Shown one piece after another: positions 15,652 through 25,284 of a stretch of DNA of 64,000 nt. The translations under genes were made by a program, and so were the position numbers. The notes under the pieces were generated by a model. It made no database searches and was not told where the DNA came from. It worked only from the letters and a program-made list of their open reading frames with translations. The DNA comes from Litorivivens sp041624475. GTDB lineage: Bacteria; Pseudomonadota; Gammaproteobacteria; Pseudomonadales; Spongiibacteraceae. The stretch lies in NCBI RefSeq assembly GCF_041624475.1, contig NZ_JBFJUX010000002.1:186001-250000 (forward strand), written 5' to 3'. Position 1 is the first letter of the stretch, and every line of letters starts with the position of its first letter.

Positions 15652-16761
15652 ATGATTAATGAGTGGCTGGAGAAGTTGCCGGCGGGTGAGTACCCTTGGC
15701 TGTGGAAAGTCTTTCTGGCAGTTTTGGCCACGGCGCTCGTCAATTATTTGACGGGCAAGGCGTTAGATCGCCTGCAGACGCATCTGGAGCGAACCCACAA
15801 CGTCTGGGACGACGCGCTGCTCGCGTCCATTCGCCGTCCCGCTTACTGGATGATCTGGCTGGTGGGCTTCAGTTACGCCCTGCAACTGATTCTGCAGACC
15901 TCGGACGCCGAAATCTTCACCGTACTCAATTCGCTGCGCGCCGTGCTTGCGGTGTTGATATTGACCTGGTTTCTGGTCGGCCTGGTGGGGCAAATCGAGC
16001 AGAGATTGCTGTCGGGCGAATATACCAAGTCCGATGAACCCTTTGACCCGACGACCGTTATGGCGCTTGGCAAGCTGGTCAAGACGGCGATCATTATCAC
16101 CGCTACGTTGGTGGCTATGCAGACGCTGGGCTACAGCGTGACGGGTGTGCTGGCTTTTGGTGGTATCGGTGGTATCGCCGTGGGCTTCGCGGCCAAGGAC
16201 CTGCTGGCCAATTTCTTTGGCGGCCTGATGGTGTACCTGGACCGGCCCTTCGCCGTTGGTGAATGGATACGCTCACCGGACCAGAATATTGAAGGAACCG
16301 TTGAAAACATAGGTTGGCGTCAGACCCGCATTCGCACCTTTGATCAGCGTCCGCTCTATGTGCCGAACGCAACCTTCACCCAGATCTCGGTCGAAAACCC
16401 TTCACGCATGCTGAACCGGCGTATCTATGAAACCATCGGTGTGCGTTATGACGATGCCCGCCAGCTGGCGGCCATTGTCGAGGCTGTGCGCAGCTATCTT
16501 GAGCAGCACGACGAGATCGACCAGAACAAGACTTTGATCGTTAACTTCAACAGCTTTGGGCCGTCGTCGCTCGATTTCTTTATTTATACCTTTACCAAAA
16601 CCACCAACTGGGTGAAATACCACGCGATCAAGCAGGCGATACTGCTGGATATACTGGGCATTATTCACCAGCACGATGCCGATGTTGCGTACCCGACAAC
16701 GACGGTCAAGCTGCAGCAAGAAATGGCGCAACAGATCGAAGGAGAGTCAGCCAGTGAGTGA
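15652..16761 (+). CDS. MscS-family mechanosensitive ion channel
   Basis: 369 residues. Several N-terminal membrane helices lead to the MscS pore and beta domain: LAFGGIGGIAVGFAAKDLLANFFGGLMVYLDRPF is the TM3 and linker signature, then the SM-like fold with RTFDQRPLYVPNATF. The size is closer to the YnaI/MscK-like branch than to the 286-residue E. coli MscS. It should act as an inner-membrane emergency valve during hypo-osmotic shock. AAGGGGATGAAGG serves the ATG at 15652. Its end overlaps the methylthioinosine phosphorylase start by 8 bases, so both are in one transcript. Confidence 0.92.
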   Translation: MINEWLEKLPAGEYPWLWKVFLAVLATALVNYLTGKALDRLQTHLERTHNVWDDALLASIRRPAYWMIWLVGFSYALQLILQTSDAEIFTVLNSLRAVLAVLILTWFLVGLVGQIEQRLLSGEYTKSDEPFDPTTVMALGKLVKTAIIITATLVAMQTLGYSVTGVLAFGGIGGIAVGFAAKDLLANFFGGLMVYLDRPFAVGEWIRSPDQNIEGTVENIGWRQTRIRTFDQRPLYVPNATFTQISVENPSRMLNRRIYETIGVRYDDARQLAAIVEAVRSYLEQHDEIDQNKTLIVNFNSFGPSSLDFFIYTFTKTTNWVKYHAIKQAILLDILGIIHQHDADVAYPTTTVKLQQEMAQQIEGESASE

Positions 16762-17494
16762 TGTTATCGCGATCATCGGTGGCACCGGCCTGTGCGACTG
16801 GGAAGGCGCTGAAACGATCGCTTCGCAAACAATACCGACACCCTACGGCGAGGCCAGCGCGCCCTTGCGGCGCATCCGCTACAAAGGCAGTGAATTTGTC
16901 TTTCTGCCCCGTCACGGAGACGGTCATCGTTTTCCGCCGCACAAGATCAACTACCGGGCCAATATCTGGGCCCTGGAGTCAGAAGGGATAGGCAAGGTTA
17001 TTGCCGTCAACGCAGTGGGGGGCATTCATCCGGATTGTGGAACCGGCGCATTGGTGGTGCCAGATCAGATCATCGACTACAGCTACGGTCGCGAACACAC
17101 CTTTTACGATGGCAGTGATGGCCGCCTGGACCATGTGGATTTCGGCGAACCATACAGCACACACTTGCGCAGCCGTATTCTGGCGGCCGGCCAACAGCTG
17201 GCGATGCCGCTGTTGGATGGCGGGGTCTATGCCTGCACTCAGGGGCCGCGGCTGGAGAGCGCCGCTGAAGTTCAGCGGCTGCAGCGCGATGGGGCGGATC
17301 TGGTGGGTATGACCGCCATGCCCGAAGCCGGGCTGGCGCGCGAGTTGGGGCTGGAGTACGCCTCGCTGTGTCTGGTGGTGAATCCGGCGGCTGGTCTGAG
17401 CAGTGAGCCGATCACCATGGACGATATTCAGAAAGTCATCGACTCCGGCATGCAGGCGGTGAAGCAGGTGTTGGCGGCAGCCGTCAACGCATAG
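16754..17494 (+). CDS. S-methyl-5'-thioinosine phosphorylase (MTIP)
   Basis: 246 residues from a GTG at 16754, with GGAGAG 7 bases upstream and an 8-base overlap with the channel gene. Family features are AIIGGTGL at the start, PRHGDGHRFPPHKINYRANIWAL (phosphate and nucleoside site), VNAVGGIH and GMTAMPEAGLAREL. The overall match to P. aeruginosa MTIP, and the same position beside csiV and mfd, argue for methylthioinosine rather than methylthioadenosine as substrate. It releases hypoxanthine and 5-methylthioribose-1-phosphate. The latter is the substrate of MtnA, encoded at 33991-35037. A general MTA phosphorylase is the alternative. Confidence 0.88.
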   Translation: MSDVIAIIGGTGLCDWEGAETIASQTIPTPYGEASAPLRRIRYKGSEFVFLPRHGDGHRFPPHKINYRANIWALESEGIGKVIAVNAVGGIHPDCGTGALVVPDQIIDYSYGREHTFYDGSDGRLDHVDFGEPYSTHLRSRILAAGQQLAMPLLDGGVYACTQGPRLESAAEVQRLQRDGADLVGMTAMPEAGLARELGLEYASLCLVVNPAAGLSSEPITMDDIQKVIDSGMQAVKQVLAAAVNA

Positions 17495-18644
17495 CGGTTT
17501 TGTCGTCTGTCTTGCTGGCGAGAGGGGTGATCTTGACCAGCACCCCGAACATCGGGTGATCCAAATAGTGCACTTCACCACTGCGCATGCGTCGGTTCTG
17601 ACGCATGACCACCGTGCGCTCTACATAGTAGCTGCTGTCGTTGGCCGCCAGCAGATCCAGGTTGCTGGCAGGACGCGATTCGGTCACACCGTCTGATAGG
17701 ACATCGTCCTGATTTTGTTGTTGCTCTTCCTGGTGCGGCCGAAAGTTCGGGTCGTTGACCGGGAAGGGTGTCGGCAGTGCCGGAAATTCGGAGCGTCGGG
17801 CGGCCTGCAATTCCTCTTCTGAGGGGGCAAAACCCTCCGCTTCCTGCAATATGGCCGCGCCGTGTCCGAAGTCGCTTAGCCACAGGTCGGTATCGATGTG
17901 CAGGTAGCGCTCAAGCGCAACTTTTATATAGCCTTCGAGTTCATAGTGCTGGCCGACCGGGTCGCCGCCCTGAATCAGAATGGGAGTGGCGCTGGCTCTG
18001 GGGTTGAGTTTCTGTGGCCAGCTGCCGCTGAACAGCAGGCGGTAGCGGTGGGCACCGCGAATCTTTTTGACCATGTCCGCAAATTCGGGGTCGGGAATAG
18101 AGTCCTGCAGAATAAACGGGCGGGGGGGCTCACGCATTTCGCCGCTCTGGCCGCCGTCGACGGAGGCTGCCTCACCCAGCAGGGAGCGGGCTGACTCTAC
18201 CGCAGCTTCAGCGCGGGCATTGGCTTCTTCGTCGGCCGAGGCGGGGAATTGCTCCGGAAACAATTCCTTGCAGGCTGGGTCCAGGCTGCGGTTTGAGGCT
18301 GGCGCTTCCGGCTCGCGGTAATCCTCCGGGTAGCCTTCGCCGGCGTCGACGCGCTCAAGAATATCCAGCAGCCGGTTTTCTGTGTTGCCGCCGGCATCGC
18401 GGGGCGAGCAGAGATCTTCGAGAAAGCGCTGTCGGGTTTTCAGGCGGGTAAGACCCTCAGGGTAGCGCAGGTGCAGCTGATTGCGCCATATTTCGTCGTA
18501 CTCGCCCGAGCCTGTGCGGTTGGCGAATACTGCCAGATGAACCTGATACCAACCGTCAAGACGCTCTTCCGAGGTATTGGCGAGGAGGCTTTGGCTGGTC
18601 AATGTCAGAGCCGTGGCGAGCAGAATTCGGGGGAGTTTTTTCAT
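17484..18644 (-). CDS. csiV: CsiV-family periplasmic protein
   Basis: 386 residues. A signal peptide covers about residues 1-22 (MKKLPRILLATALTLTSQSLLA). The mature protein has the CsiV pattern: WYQVHLAVFANRTGSGEYDEIWR near the start and YYVERTVVMRQNRRMRSGEVHYLDHPMFGVLVKITPL at the end, separated by a long Glu/Ala-rich region. CsiV is a periplasmic peptidoglycan-associated protein implicated in the cell wall response in Vibrio. Its ATG overlaps the mfd stop by four bases (ATGA), and its end overlaps the convergent MTIP gene. Confidence 0.8.
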   Translation of the reverse strand: MKKLPRILLATALTLTSQSLLANTSEERLDGWYQVHLAVFANRTGSGEYDEIWRNQLHLRYPEGLTRLKTRQRFLEDLCSPRDAGGNTENRLLDILERVDAGEGYPEDYREPEAPASNRSLDPACKELFPEQFPASADEEANARAEAAVESARSLLGEAASVDGGQSGEMREPPRPFILQDSIPDPEFADMVKKIRGAHRYRLLFSGSWPQKLNPRASATPILIQGGDPVGQHYELEGYIKVALERYLHIDTDLWLSDFGHGAAILQEAEGFAPSEEELQAARRSEFPALPTPFPVNDPNFRPHQEEQQQNQDDVLSDGVTESRPASNLDLLAANDSSYYVERTVVMRQNRRMRSGEVHYLDHPMFGVLVKITPLASKTDDKTAMR

Positions 18645-21600
18645 GCGGCGGGGGCAAGCTCTCTTATCAGATTTTCGACAAACTCGAAGCGCGCCTCATT
18701 ATCAGTCAAGGCTTCCGAGAAGCGCAAGGCTGTAGCCCCGTCTAGCCGGAAGGTAGCGGGCCGGGTCTGCACCAGTGTGACCAGGTTGGCGGGATCAATT
18801 CGGGGTTCGTCGGAAAACTCCAGTCGGCCGCCCTGGGCAGACGCTTCCACCTTGGTGATGCCGAGTCGGTCCGCCTCGAGTTTAAGGTGGGCCAGTCGGA
18901 ACAGGTTTTTGGTGGCATCGGGCAGTAGCCCGAAGCGGTCGATCATTTCTACCTGCAGTTCCCGCAAGTCGTCTTCACTGGCGGCGCTGGCAATGCGTTT
19001 GTACAGAATCAGGCGGCCCTGCACATCCGGCAGGTAGTCGTCGGGAATCAGGGCGGGCAGGCGCAGGTTGATATCCGTGCTGGTGGCCGGCTTTTCCACA
19101 TCGATGGTGCGGCCTTCCTTGATTGCCGCTACGGCCCGCTCCAGCATTTCCATATAGAGACTGAACCCCACGGCGCTGATCTGCCCACTCTGTTCGTCGC
19201 CCAGCAGCTCGCCGGCACCGCGAATTTCCAGATCGTGGGTTGCCAGGGTAAAGCCAGCGCCGAGGGTGTCGGCTTCGCTGATGGCGGTCAGGCGCTTCTC
19301 TGCGTCGGGGGTCATCTGTCGCGCGGGCGGCGTCAGCAGATAGGCATAGGCTTGATGGTGGGAGCGTCCAACCCGGCCGCGCAGCTGATGGAGCTGCGCC
19401 AGTCCGAATTTATCCGCCCGTTCAATAATGATGGTATTGGCGTTGGGAACGTCGATGCCGGTTTCAATGATGGTAGAGCACACCAGCACGTTAAAACGCT
19501 TGTGGTAGAAGTCGCTCATCACCTGTTCCAGATCGCGTTCGCGCATTTGGCCGTGGCCAATGGAGACGCGGATTTCCGGTACCGCTTCCTGCAGTTCCCG
19601 CGCGGTTTTTTCGATGGTTTTGACATCGTTGTGCAGATAGTAAACCTGGCCGCCACGCAGAATCTCCCGCAGGATCGCTTCCTGTACCAGGGCGCTGTCG
19701 TACTCGCGGACAAAGGTCTTTACCGACAGTCGGCGCGCGGGCGGGGTGGCGATGATAGACAGATCGCGCATGCCGGACATGGACATGTTCAGGGTGCGGG
19801 GAATCGGCGTGGCGGTCAGGGTCAGGATGTCCACTTCCGCGCGCAGGGCCTTAAGCACTTCCTTCTGGCGCACTCCAAAGCGGTGTTCTTCGTCAATAAT
19901 AACCAGGCCGAGGTTTTTGTATTTAAGGTCACCGCCAAGTAGTTTGTGGGTGCCGATAAGAATGTCGATTTTGCCCGCGTTCAGCTTTTCAATAATGGCA
20001 TTCTGTTCACTCTGGCTGCGAAAGCGGGATACCACATCAACCGTAATTGGCCAGTTGGCGAAGCGATCGCGAAAGGACTCGAAGTGCTGCTGGGCGAGCA
20101 GGGTGGTGGGTACCAGGATGGCGACTTGCCGGCTGTCCTGCACTGCGATAAAGGCGGCGCGCATGGCAACTTCTGTTTTGCCGAAGCCCACATCACCGCA
20201 GACCAGTCGATCCATCGGCTTGGCCGATTGCATATCGTTGACGACTGCCTCAATAGCCTGTTCCTGATCCGGAGTTTCTTCAAAGGGGAACTCGCTGGCA
20301 AAGCGCAGGTAATCTTCGCGTTCAAGGGGGTAGGCATAGCCCCGGCGGGCTTCCCGCTTGGCGTAGATGTCCAGCAGCTCTGCGGCCACATCACGAATTT
20401 TCTCGGCGGCTTTTTTGCGCGCCTTGGTCCACTGATCCGTGCCCAGTTTGTGCAACGGCGCGGTGGCCTCATCGGCACCGCTGTAGCGGCTGATCATGTG
20501 CAGGGCGCTGACAGGCACATAGAGCTTGGCGCCGTCGGCGTATTCCAGGGTAAGAAACTCTTCCGCCTGATTATCGACTTCAATGCTCTGCAGGCCCTGA
20601 TAGCGACCGACGCCGTGATCGATATGCACCACCGGTGCGCCAATGCGCAGTTCAGCCAGATTCTTGACGGTCTGGTCGCTGGCGGTGGTCGCCTTGCGGC
20701 GGCGACGGCTCTGGGCGACGTGATGGCCGAACAGCTGGCTTTCGGCAACGGCGGCGAGGCAATCGTTACTGAGAACGGCACCATGTTCGAGTGCCGCCGT
20801 GGTGATGCACAGCGGGTCCATACTGCCCACAAATGCTTCCCAGCTGTCGATTTCGCGGGGCTTGAGTTTGTGCCTTGCCAGCAGTTCCATCAGGGCCTGC
20901 CGCCTGCCGGCGGATTCAGCGCACAATAAAAGACGGTTGTTTTGGTTAAAACTGCGCAGAGCGGCGGCCGGGTCACTGCTGTGCGCGTCAATCTGCAGCG
21001 CCGGTGGCGGCGCGGAGGGCAGGTTGCGATTGTCGCCCTCGACCGGCAGCTCATCGCTGTGTAACACGATCTGAGGCTGTTGCTTCAATTTACTGAAGAC
21101 CTCGTCTACCGCCAGGAAGATTTCCGCAGGCGTCAGTACCGGTCGTTGGCGGTCGCCCTGACGCTGTTCATAGCGCTGCCGGGCATCGCGCCAGAAATGC
21201 TCGGCCGAGGCTTCAATGCCGGCGACCGTGGCGATGGTGGCATCCTCCGGCAAGTAGTCGAACAGGCTGGCGCATTCGGAGAAAAACAGGGGCAGGTAGT
21301 ACTCAATGCCGGTCGAGGCAATGCCATCGCAAATATCCTGGTACACCGGGCATTGGCGGTGATCAACGTCGAAACGGGCGTGCCAGCGGTCCCGAAAGCC
21401 GCGAATACCCGCTTCGTCGAGGGGGTATTCCCTGCCGGGCAGCAGGTTGACGCTGTCAAAGGGCTCGATGCTGCGCTGGGTTTCCGGGTCAAAGCTACGC
21501 AGGGTATCGATTTCTTCGTCAAACAGGTCAATCCGGTAGGGCACGCGACTGCCCATGGGGAATAAATCGAGCAGCGCACCGCGCAGGGTGTATTCGCCGT

Positions 21601-22075
21601 GCTCATAAACGGTATCCACATGGCGGTAGCCGCTTTTCTCCAGAGAACGCCGCATTGCCTGTAGATCCAGCATCTGGCCTTTGGCCAGACGCAGGCTGTG
21701 ACCGCGTATGTAATCCAGCGGCGGCAAACGGTGCAGCAGGGTGGTAACCGGTACCACCAACACGCCCCGGCGCATGGTGGGCAGCTCTGCCAGGCAGCGC
21801 AGCCGCTCGGAGATGATGTCCTGATGGGGTGAGAAAAGGTCGTAGGGCAGGGTTTCCCAGTCCGGCAGCAGGTGCACATCAAGGTCCTGGGCGAAGAAGC
21901 GCAGTTCCTGCTCCATGCGGTAGGCGGTGGCGGTATTGTCGGTAATCAGCACCACCGGGCCGCTGCACTGGCCGGCAATTTCGGCAACTGCCAGACTCTG
22001 GGCGGCAGCGTGGGCCGAGCCGAGCCGCAATTTGCGTCCGGCGCGTATCTGGAGATCGAGACCTATAGTCAGCAC
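18641..22075 (-). CDS. mfd: Transcription-repair coupling factor Mfd
   Basis: 1144 residues, full length. The N-terminal UvrB-like domains bind UvrA. The RNA polymerase interacting domain (VVHIDHGVGRYQGLQ) is followed by the RecG-like translocase, with Walker A GDVGFGKTEVAMRAA, DEEHRFGV (DEEH box), TATPIPRTL and HQLRGRVGRS. It removes stalled RNA polymerase at lesions and recruits UvrA. The start is a GTG at 22075 with no strong ribosome site. It is cotranscribed with csiV through an ATGA overlap and diverges from gap. Confidence 0.97.
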   Translation of the reverse strand: MLTIGLDLQIRAGRKLRLGSAHAAAQSLAVAEIAGQCSGPVVLITDNTATAYRMEQELRFFAQDLDVHLLPDWETLPYDLFSPHQDIISERLRCLAELPTMRRGVLVVPVTTLLHRLPPLDYIRGHSLRLAKGQMLDLQAMRRSLEKSGYRHVDTVYEHGEYTLRGALLDLFPMGSRVPYRIDLFDEEIDTLRSFDPETQRSIEPFDSVNLLPGREYPLDEAGIRGFRDRWHARFDVDHRQCPVYQDICDGIASTGIEYYLPLFFSECASLFDYLPEDATIATVAGIEASAEHFWRDARQRYEQRQGDRQRPVLTPAEIFLAVDEVFSKLKQQPQIVLHSDELPVEGDNRNLPSAPPPALQIDAHSSDPAAALRSFNQNNRLLLCAESAGRRQALMELLARHKLKPREIDSWEAFVGSMDPLCITTAALEHGAVLSNDCLAAVAESQLFGHHVAQSRRRRKATTASDQTVKNLAELRIGAPVVHIDHGVGRYQGLQSIEVDNQAEEFLTLEYADGAKLYVPVSALHMISRYSGADEATAPLHKLGTDQWTKARKKAAEKIRDVAAELLDIYAKREARRGYAYPLEREDYLRFASEFPFEETPDQEQAIEAVVNDMQSAKPMDRLVCGDVGFGKTEVAMRAAFIAVQDSRQVAILVPTTLLAQQHFESFRDRFANWPITVDVVSRFRSQSEQNAIIEKLNAGKIDILIGTHKLLGGDLKYKNLGLVIIDEEHRFGVRQKEVLKALRAEVDILTLTATPIPRTLNMSMSGMRDLSIIATPPARRLSVKTFVREYDSALVQEAILREILRGGQVYYLHNDVKTIEKTARELQEAVPEIRVSIGHGQMRERDLEQVMSDFYHKRFNVLVCSTIIETGIDVPNANTIIIERADKFGLAQLHQLRGRVGRSHHQAYAYLLTPPARQMTPDAEKRLTAISEADTLGAGFTLATHDLEIRGAGELLGDEQSGQISAVGFSLYMEMLERAVAAIKEGRTIDVEKPATSTDINLRLPALIPDDYLPDVQGRLILYKRIASAASEDDLRELQVEMIDRFGLLPDATKNLFRLAHLKLEADRLGITKVEASAQGGRLEFSDEPRIDPANLVTLVQTRPATFRLDGATALRFSEALTDNEARFEFVENLIRELAPAA

Positions 22076-22315
22076 GTGTAGCGGAATCCGTTGAAAGTGT
22101 CAGGGGTCGTCAAGGCGGGCCGCATTTTAGCCCGAGCGTCGCATAATTTCACAGAATGCTGTTGATTGCCGACGTGAATGCCTTGGTAGCCGGGGGCTGT
22201 AAAGGGTGGAATAGGGCGAATGTTGTCAGCAAACCTGATGATCTGGTTGAACTCAGGGCCCGGAATAAAGATAATACGCGCACATTTTTCCGCGCAATCA
22301 ACAGGGTACCCCGCA

Positions 22316-23785
22316 GTGACCGAGAGAAAACGTGCACGTCCGGCTGACTATTTCGCTGATTGGAAGGAGCGTGAAGCGCTTGCTGAGGGAATGATTCCCC
22401 TGGTTGGCAAGCTCTACCGTAACAACAACGTGAAAACGTATATCTACGGTCAGGCCTTGGTGAACCGCTCCGTACTGGAAATCATGCAAGCGCATCGCGT
22501 GGTCCGCCAGGTAGAACAAAACGAACTCTCCGAATTTGAAACCTTCCCTGTGATCAAGGCGTTGGCGGATCTGGATCTGGGTACAGCCCATATCGACGCT
22601 GGTCGCATTGCCGTTGGTTATGAGACCGAAGGCAAGTCTCAAGGTATCTCGGTAGAAGAGTACGTTAAAAGCCAGGTGTCGGACCTGATCGGAGCGTCAG
22701 CTGAGCCAAGCCGTGAATCCCGCGATGTGGTGCTGTACGGCTTTGGTCGCATTGGTCGTCTGATGGCGCGGCTGCTGATTGAAAAGGCCGGTGGCGGTGA
22801 GAACCTTCGCTTGAAAGCGGTTGTTGTTCGCCCCAGCGGTAAAGAAGACGATCTGGTCAAGCGCGCCAGCCTGCTGCAGCGCGATTCAGTGCACGGCCAG
22901 TTCAAGGGCACTATTCGCGTTGATGAGGAGCGAAGCTCCTTTGTTGCCAACGGCAACGAGATCAAGGTGATTTACGCCGGTTCGCCGCAGGAAATTGATT
23001 ACACCGAATACGGCATTAAAGATGCTATTGTTGTCGACAATACCGGCAAATGGCGTAACCGCGACGGGCTCTCCCAGCATTTGGCCTGCCCGGGTGTCAG
23101 CAAGGTTATTCTCACGGCGCCAGGCAAGGGCGACCTGAAAAATATCGTGTTTGGCATTAACGATGGCGAAATTAGCAATGACGACACGATAATTTCTGCG
23201 GCCAGCTGCACCACCAATGCCATTGCACCGCCGCTGAAAGCGCTCGACGACGAATTCAAAGTGCTTAATGGTCACGTCGAGACTGTCCACGCCTACACCA
23301 ACGACCAGAACTTGATTGACAACTACCACAGCGCCAAGCGCCGTGGTCGCAGCGCACCACTGAATATGGTACTCACCGAAACCGGTGCAGCCAAAGCAGT
23401 GGGCAAGGTATTGCCCCAGATGCAGGGCAAACTGACCGGTAACGCTATCAGGGTTCCAACGCCAAACGTCTCCATGGCGATCATGAAACTGACCCTAGGT
23501 CGCGAAACCACCGTTGAGGAAGTGAATGAGTACATGCGCAAGGTTGCGCTGCATTCACCGCTGCGCAAGCAAATAGATTACTCAAACTCGCCAGAGGTGG
23601 TTTCCAGCGATTTCGTTGGATCGCGCCATGCCTGTATCTACGATAGTGAAGCAACCATTGTGAATGGTAGCTCAGCTGTGATCTATTGCTGGTACGATAA
23701 CGAATTCGGTTACAGCTGCCAGGTACACCGAATTCTGGAAAAAATGGCTGGCGTCGATTACGCCATCTACCCCAAAGAGAGTTAA
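22316..23785 (+). CDS. Long-form glyceraldehyde-3-phosphate dehydrogenase
   Basis: 489 residues from the GTG at 22316 (AGGGT upstream). A helical N-terminal extension of about 135 residues precedes a normal GAPDH: Rossmann VVLYGFGRIGRLMARLL, catalytic C298 in AASCTTNAIAP, then GGCAAA-type substrate residues and the terminal SVIYCWYDNEFGYS block. The same long form sits beside mfd and nqr in P. aeruginosa. It oxidises glyceraldehyde-3-phosphate to 1,3-bisphosphoglycerate in the cytoplasm, and gluconeogenic direction is possible. The role of the extension is unknown. It diverges from mfd with a 240-base spacer. Confidence 0.92.
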   Translation: MTERKRARPADYFADWKEREALAEGMIPLVGKLYRNNNVKTYIYGQALVNRSVLEIMQAHRVVRQVEQNELSEFETFPVIKALADLDLGTAHIDAGRIAVGYETEGKSQGISVEEYVKSQVSDLIGASAEPSRESRDVVLYGFGRIGRLMARLLIEKAGGGENLRLKAVVVRPSGKEDDLVKRASLLQRDSVHGQFKGTIRVDEERSSFVANGNEIKVIYAGSPQEIDYTEYGIKDAIVVDNTGKWRNRDGLSQHLACPGVSKVILTAPGKGDLKNIVFGINDGEISNDDTIISAASCTTNAIAPPLKALDDEFKVLNGHVETVHAYTNDQNLIDNYHSAKRRGRSAPLNMVLTETGAAKAVGKVLPQMQGKLTGNAIRVPTPNVSMAIMKLTLGRETTVEEVNEYMRKVALHSPLRKQIDYSNSPEVVSSDFVGSRHACIYDSEATIVNGSSAVIYCWYDNEFGYSCQVHRILEKMAGVDYAIYPKES

Positions 23786-23843
23786 TACACGCGTGCGGTG
23801 GGTTGGGGAGCTCACCGCGTGACAAGGGCTCTCCGGCAAGTTT

Positions 23844-23871
23844 GCATTACAGTGATTCACTGCTGTAATGC
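23844..23871. repeat. Inverted repeat upstream of nqrA
   Basis: Arms GCATTACAG and CTGTAATGC are perfect 9-base complements flanking TGATTCACTG. There is no T-tract, so it is not an ordinary terminator; it may be an operator for the nqr operon or a structured 3' end for gap. Confidence 0.5.
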
Positions 23872-23949
23872 TGAGTGTCGTCCCCTCTAACGGTTGATTC
23901 GCGCGGCGGGTCAACAGCTTTCGCATTAACATGAGTGCTAGGCAGGCTG

Positions 23950-25284
23950 ATGATCAAGATTAGTAAGGGTCTGGATTTGCCCATTACCGGTGCACCGGCT
24001 CAGCAGATAGATGCTGGTCCGAAAGTGCGCACGGTAGCGGTGGTCGGTTTCGACTACGTGGGTATGAAGCCGACGATGGAAGTGTCGGTTGGTGATCGGG
24101 TTAAAACCGGTCAGTTGCTTTTCACCGACAAGAAAACCGCAGGAGTGCGCTTTACCGCGCCTGCCACTGGTGTTGTTTCCGCGATCAATCGCGGCGAGCG
24201 CCGTGTGCTGCAGTCGGTGGTCATCGATGTTGAAGACGACGACTTTGTCGATTTTGGCAAAGTTGAGGCGTCTCAGCTGGATTCTCTCGACGAACAGGCT
24301 GTTCGCAGCAAACTGATTGAGTCCGGCCTGTGGACAGCGCTGCGCACTCGTCCTTTCAGCAAAACACCGGCGATCGACAGCCAGGCGACGGCGATCTTCG
24401 TCAATGCCATGGATACCCGGCCACTGGCCGGTGATCCGCAGGTCGTTATTGCCGAGCAGCGCGATGCTTTCGTCAGCGGTCTGAAAGTTCTTTCCCGTCT
24501 GAATAGCAATCTGACTGTTTGCAAGGCGCCGGGCGCTGATATCCCCGACGCGCCGTCGGTCAAGGTTGAAGAGTTTGCCGGTCCGCACCCGGCGGGCCTC
24601 CCCGGTACTCACGTTCACTTCCTGATGGGGGCGTCTTCCAAAAAGATTGCCTGGACCGTGGACTATCAGGATGTCATCGCTATTGGCCAGCTGTTTACTA
24701 CCGGACAGCTGTGGACCGAGCGCGTGGTTGCGTTGGCCGGCCCACAGGTCGAGCAGCCCCGCCTTTTGCGCACCCGCATCGGCGCGCATCTGGATGAACT
24801 GGTTGCCGGCCAGGTAAAACCCGAAGATAACCGAGTAATTTCCGGCTCGGTACTGGGCGGGCGAACGGCGCGTGGCCCGGTCGCTTACCTCGGCCGCTTC
24901 CACAATCAGGTCAGCGTATTGAAAGAGGGCACAGAGCGCGAATTCATGGGCTGGTTATCGCCGGGCATGCAGAAGCACTCTACGCTGAAAATCTACCTGT
25001 CCCAGTTTGCCCCCCAGCGCCTGTTTAACTTCAACACCAATACCAACGGCAGCGAGCGGGCCATGGTCCCCGTGGGCGTGTACGAGAACATCATGCCGCT
25101 GGATATATTGCCGACCCAGCTGCTGCGTGCACTGATTGTCGGTGACACCCAGATGGCCCAGTCGCTTGGCGCACTGGAACTGGACGAAGAAGATCTCGCT
25201 CTGTGCACCTACGTGTGCCCGGGCAAATACGAATATGGTCCGATCCTGCGTGAGAATCTCACGCGTATCGAGCACGAGGGTTAA
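23950..25284 (+). CDS. nqrA: Na+-translocating NADH:quinone reductase subunit A
   Basis: 444 residues from the ATG at 23950 (AGGCAGG upstream). NqrA is the cytoplasmic quinone-associated subunit. It starts with the typical IKISKGLDLPITGAP and continues with the biotinyl-like fold (GDRVKTGQLLFTDKKTAGVRFTAPATG). It has an Rnf barrel-type centre and the C-terminal CTYVCPGKYEYGPILREN. It is the first gene of nqrABCDEF-apbE-nqrM, with nqrB overlapping its stop. The complex pumps Na+ while oxidising NADH, which suits a marine or halotolerant lifestyle. Confidence 0.97.
   Translation: MIKISKGLDLPITGAPAQQIDAGPKVRTVAVVGFDYVGMKPTMEVSVGDRVKTGQLLFTDKKTAGVRFTAPATGVVSAINRGERRVLQSVVIDVEDDDFVDFGKVEASQLDSLDEQAVRSKLIESGLWTALRTRPFSKTPAIDSQATAIFVNAMDTRPLAGDPQVVIAEQRDAFVSGLKVLSRLNSNLTVCKAPGADIPDAPSVKVEEFAGPHPAGLPGTHVHFLMGASSKKIAWTVDYQDVIAIGQLFTTGQLWTERVVALAGPQVEQPRLLRTRIGAHLDELVAGQVKPEDNRVISGSVLGGRTARGPVAYLGRFHNQVSVLKEGTEREFMGWLSPGMQKHSTLKIYLSQFAPQRLFNFNTNTNGSERAMVPVGVYENIMPLDILPTQLLRALIVGDTQMAQSLGALELDEEDLALCTYVCPGKYEYGPILRENLTRIEHEG

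Noticed and set aside
19946..20929. Long plus-strand reading frame antisense to mfd
   Set aside because: It is a mirror of the mfd coding sequence in high-G+C DNA, with no family resemblance.
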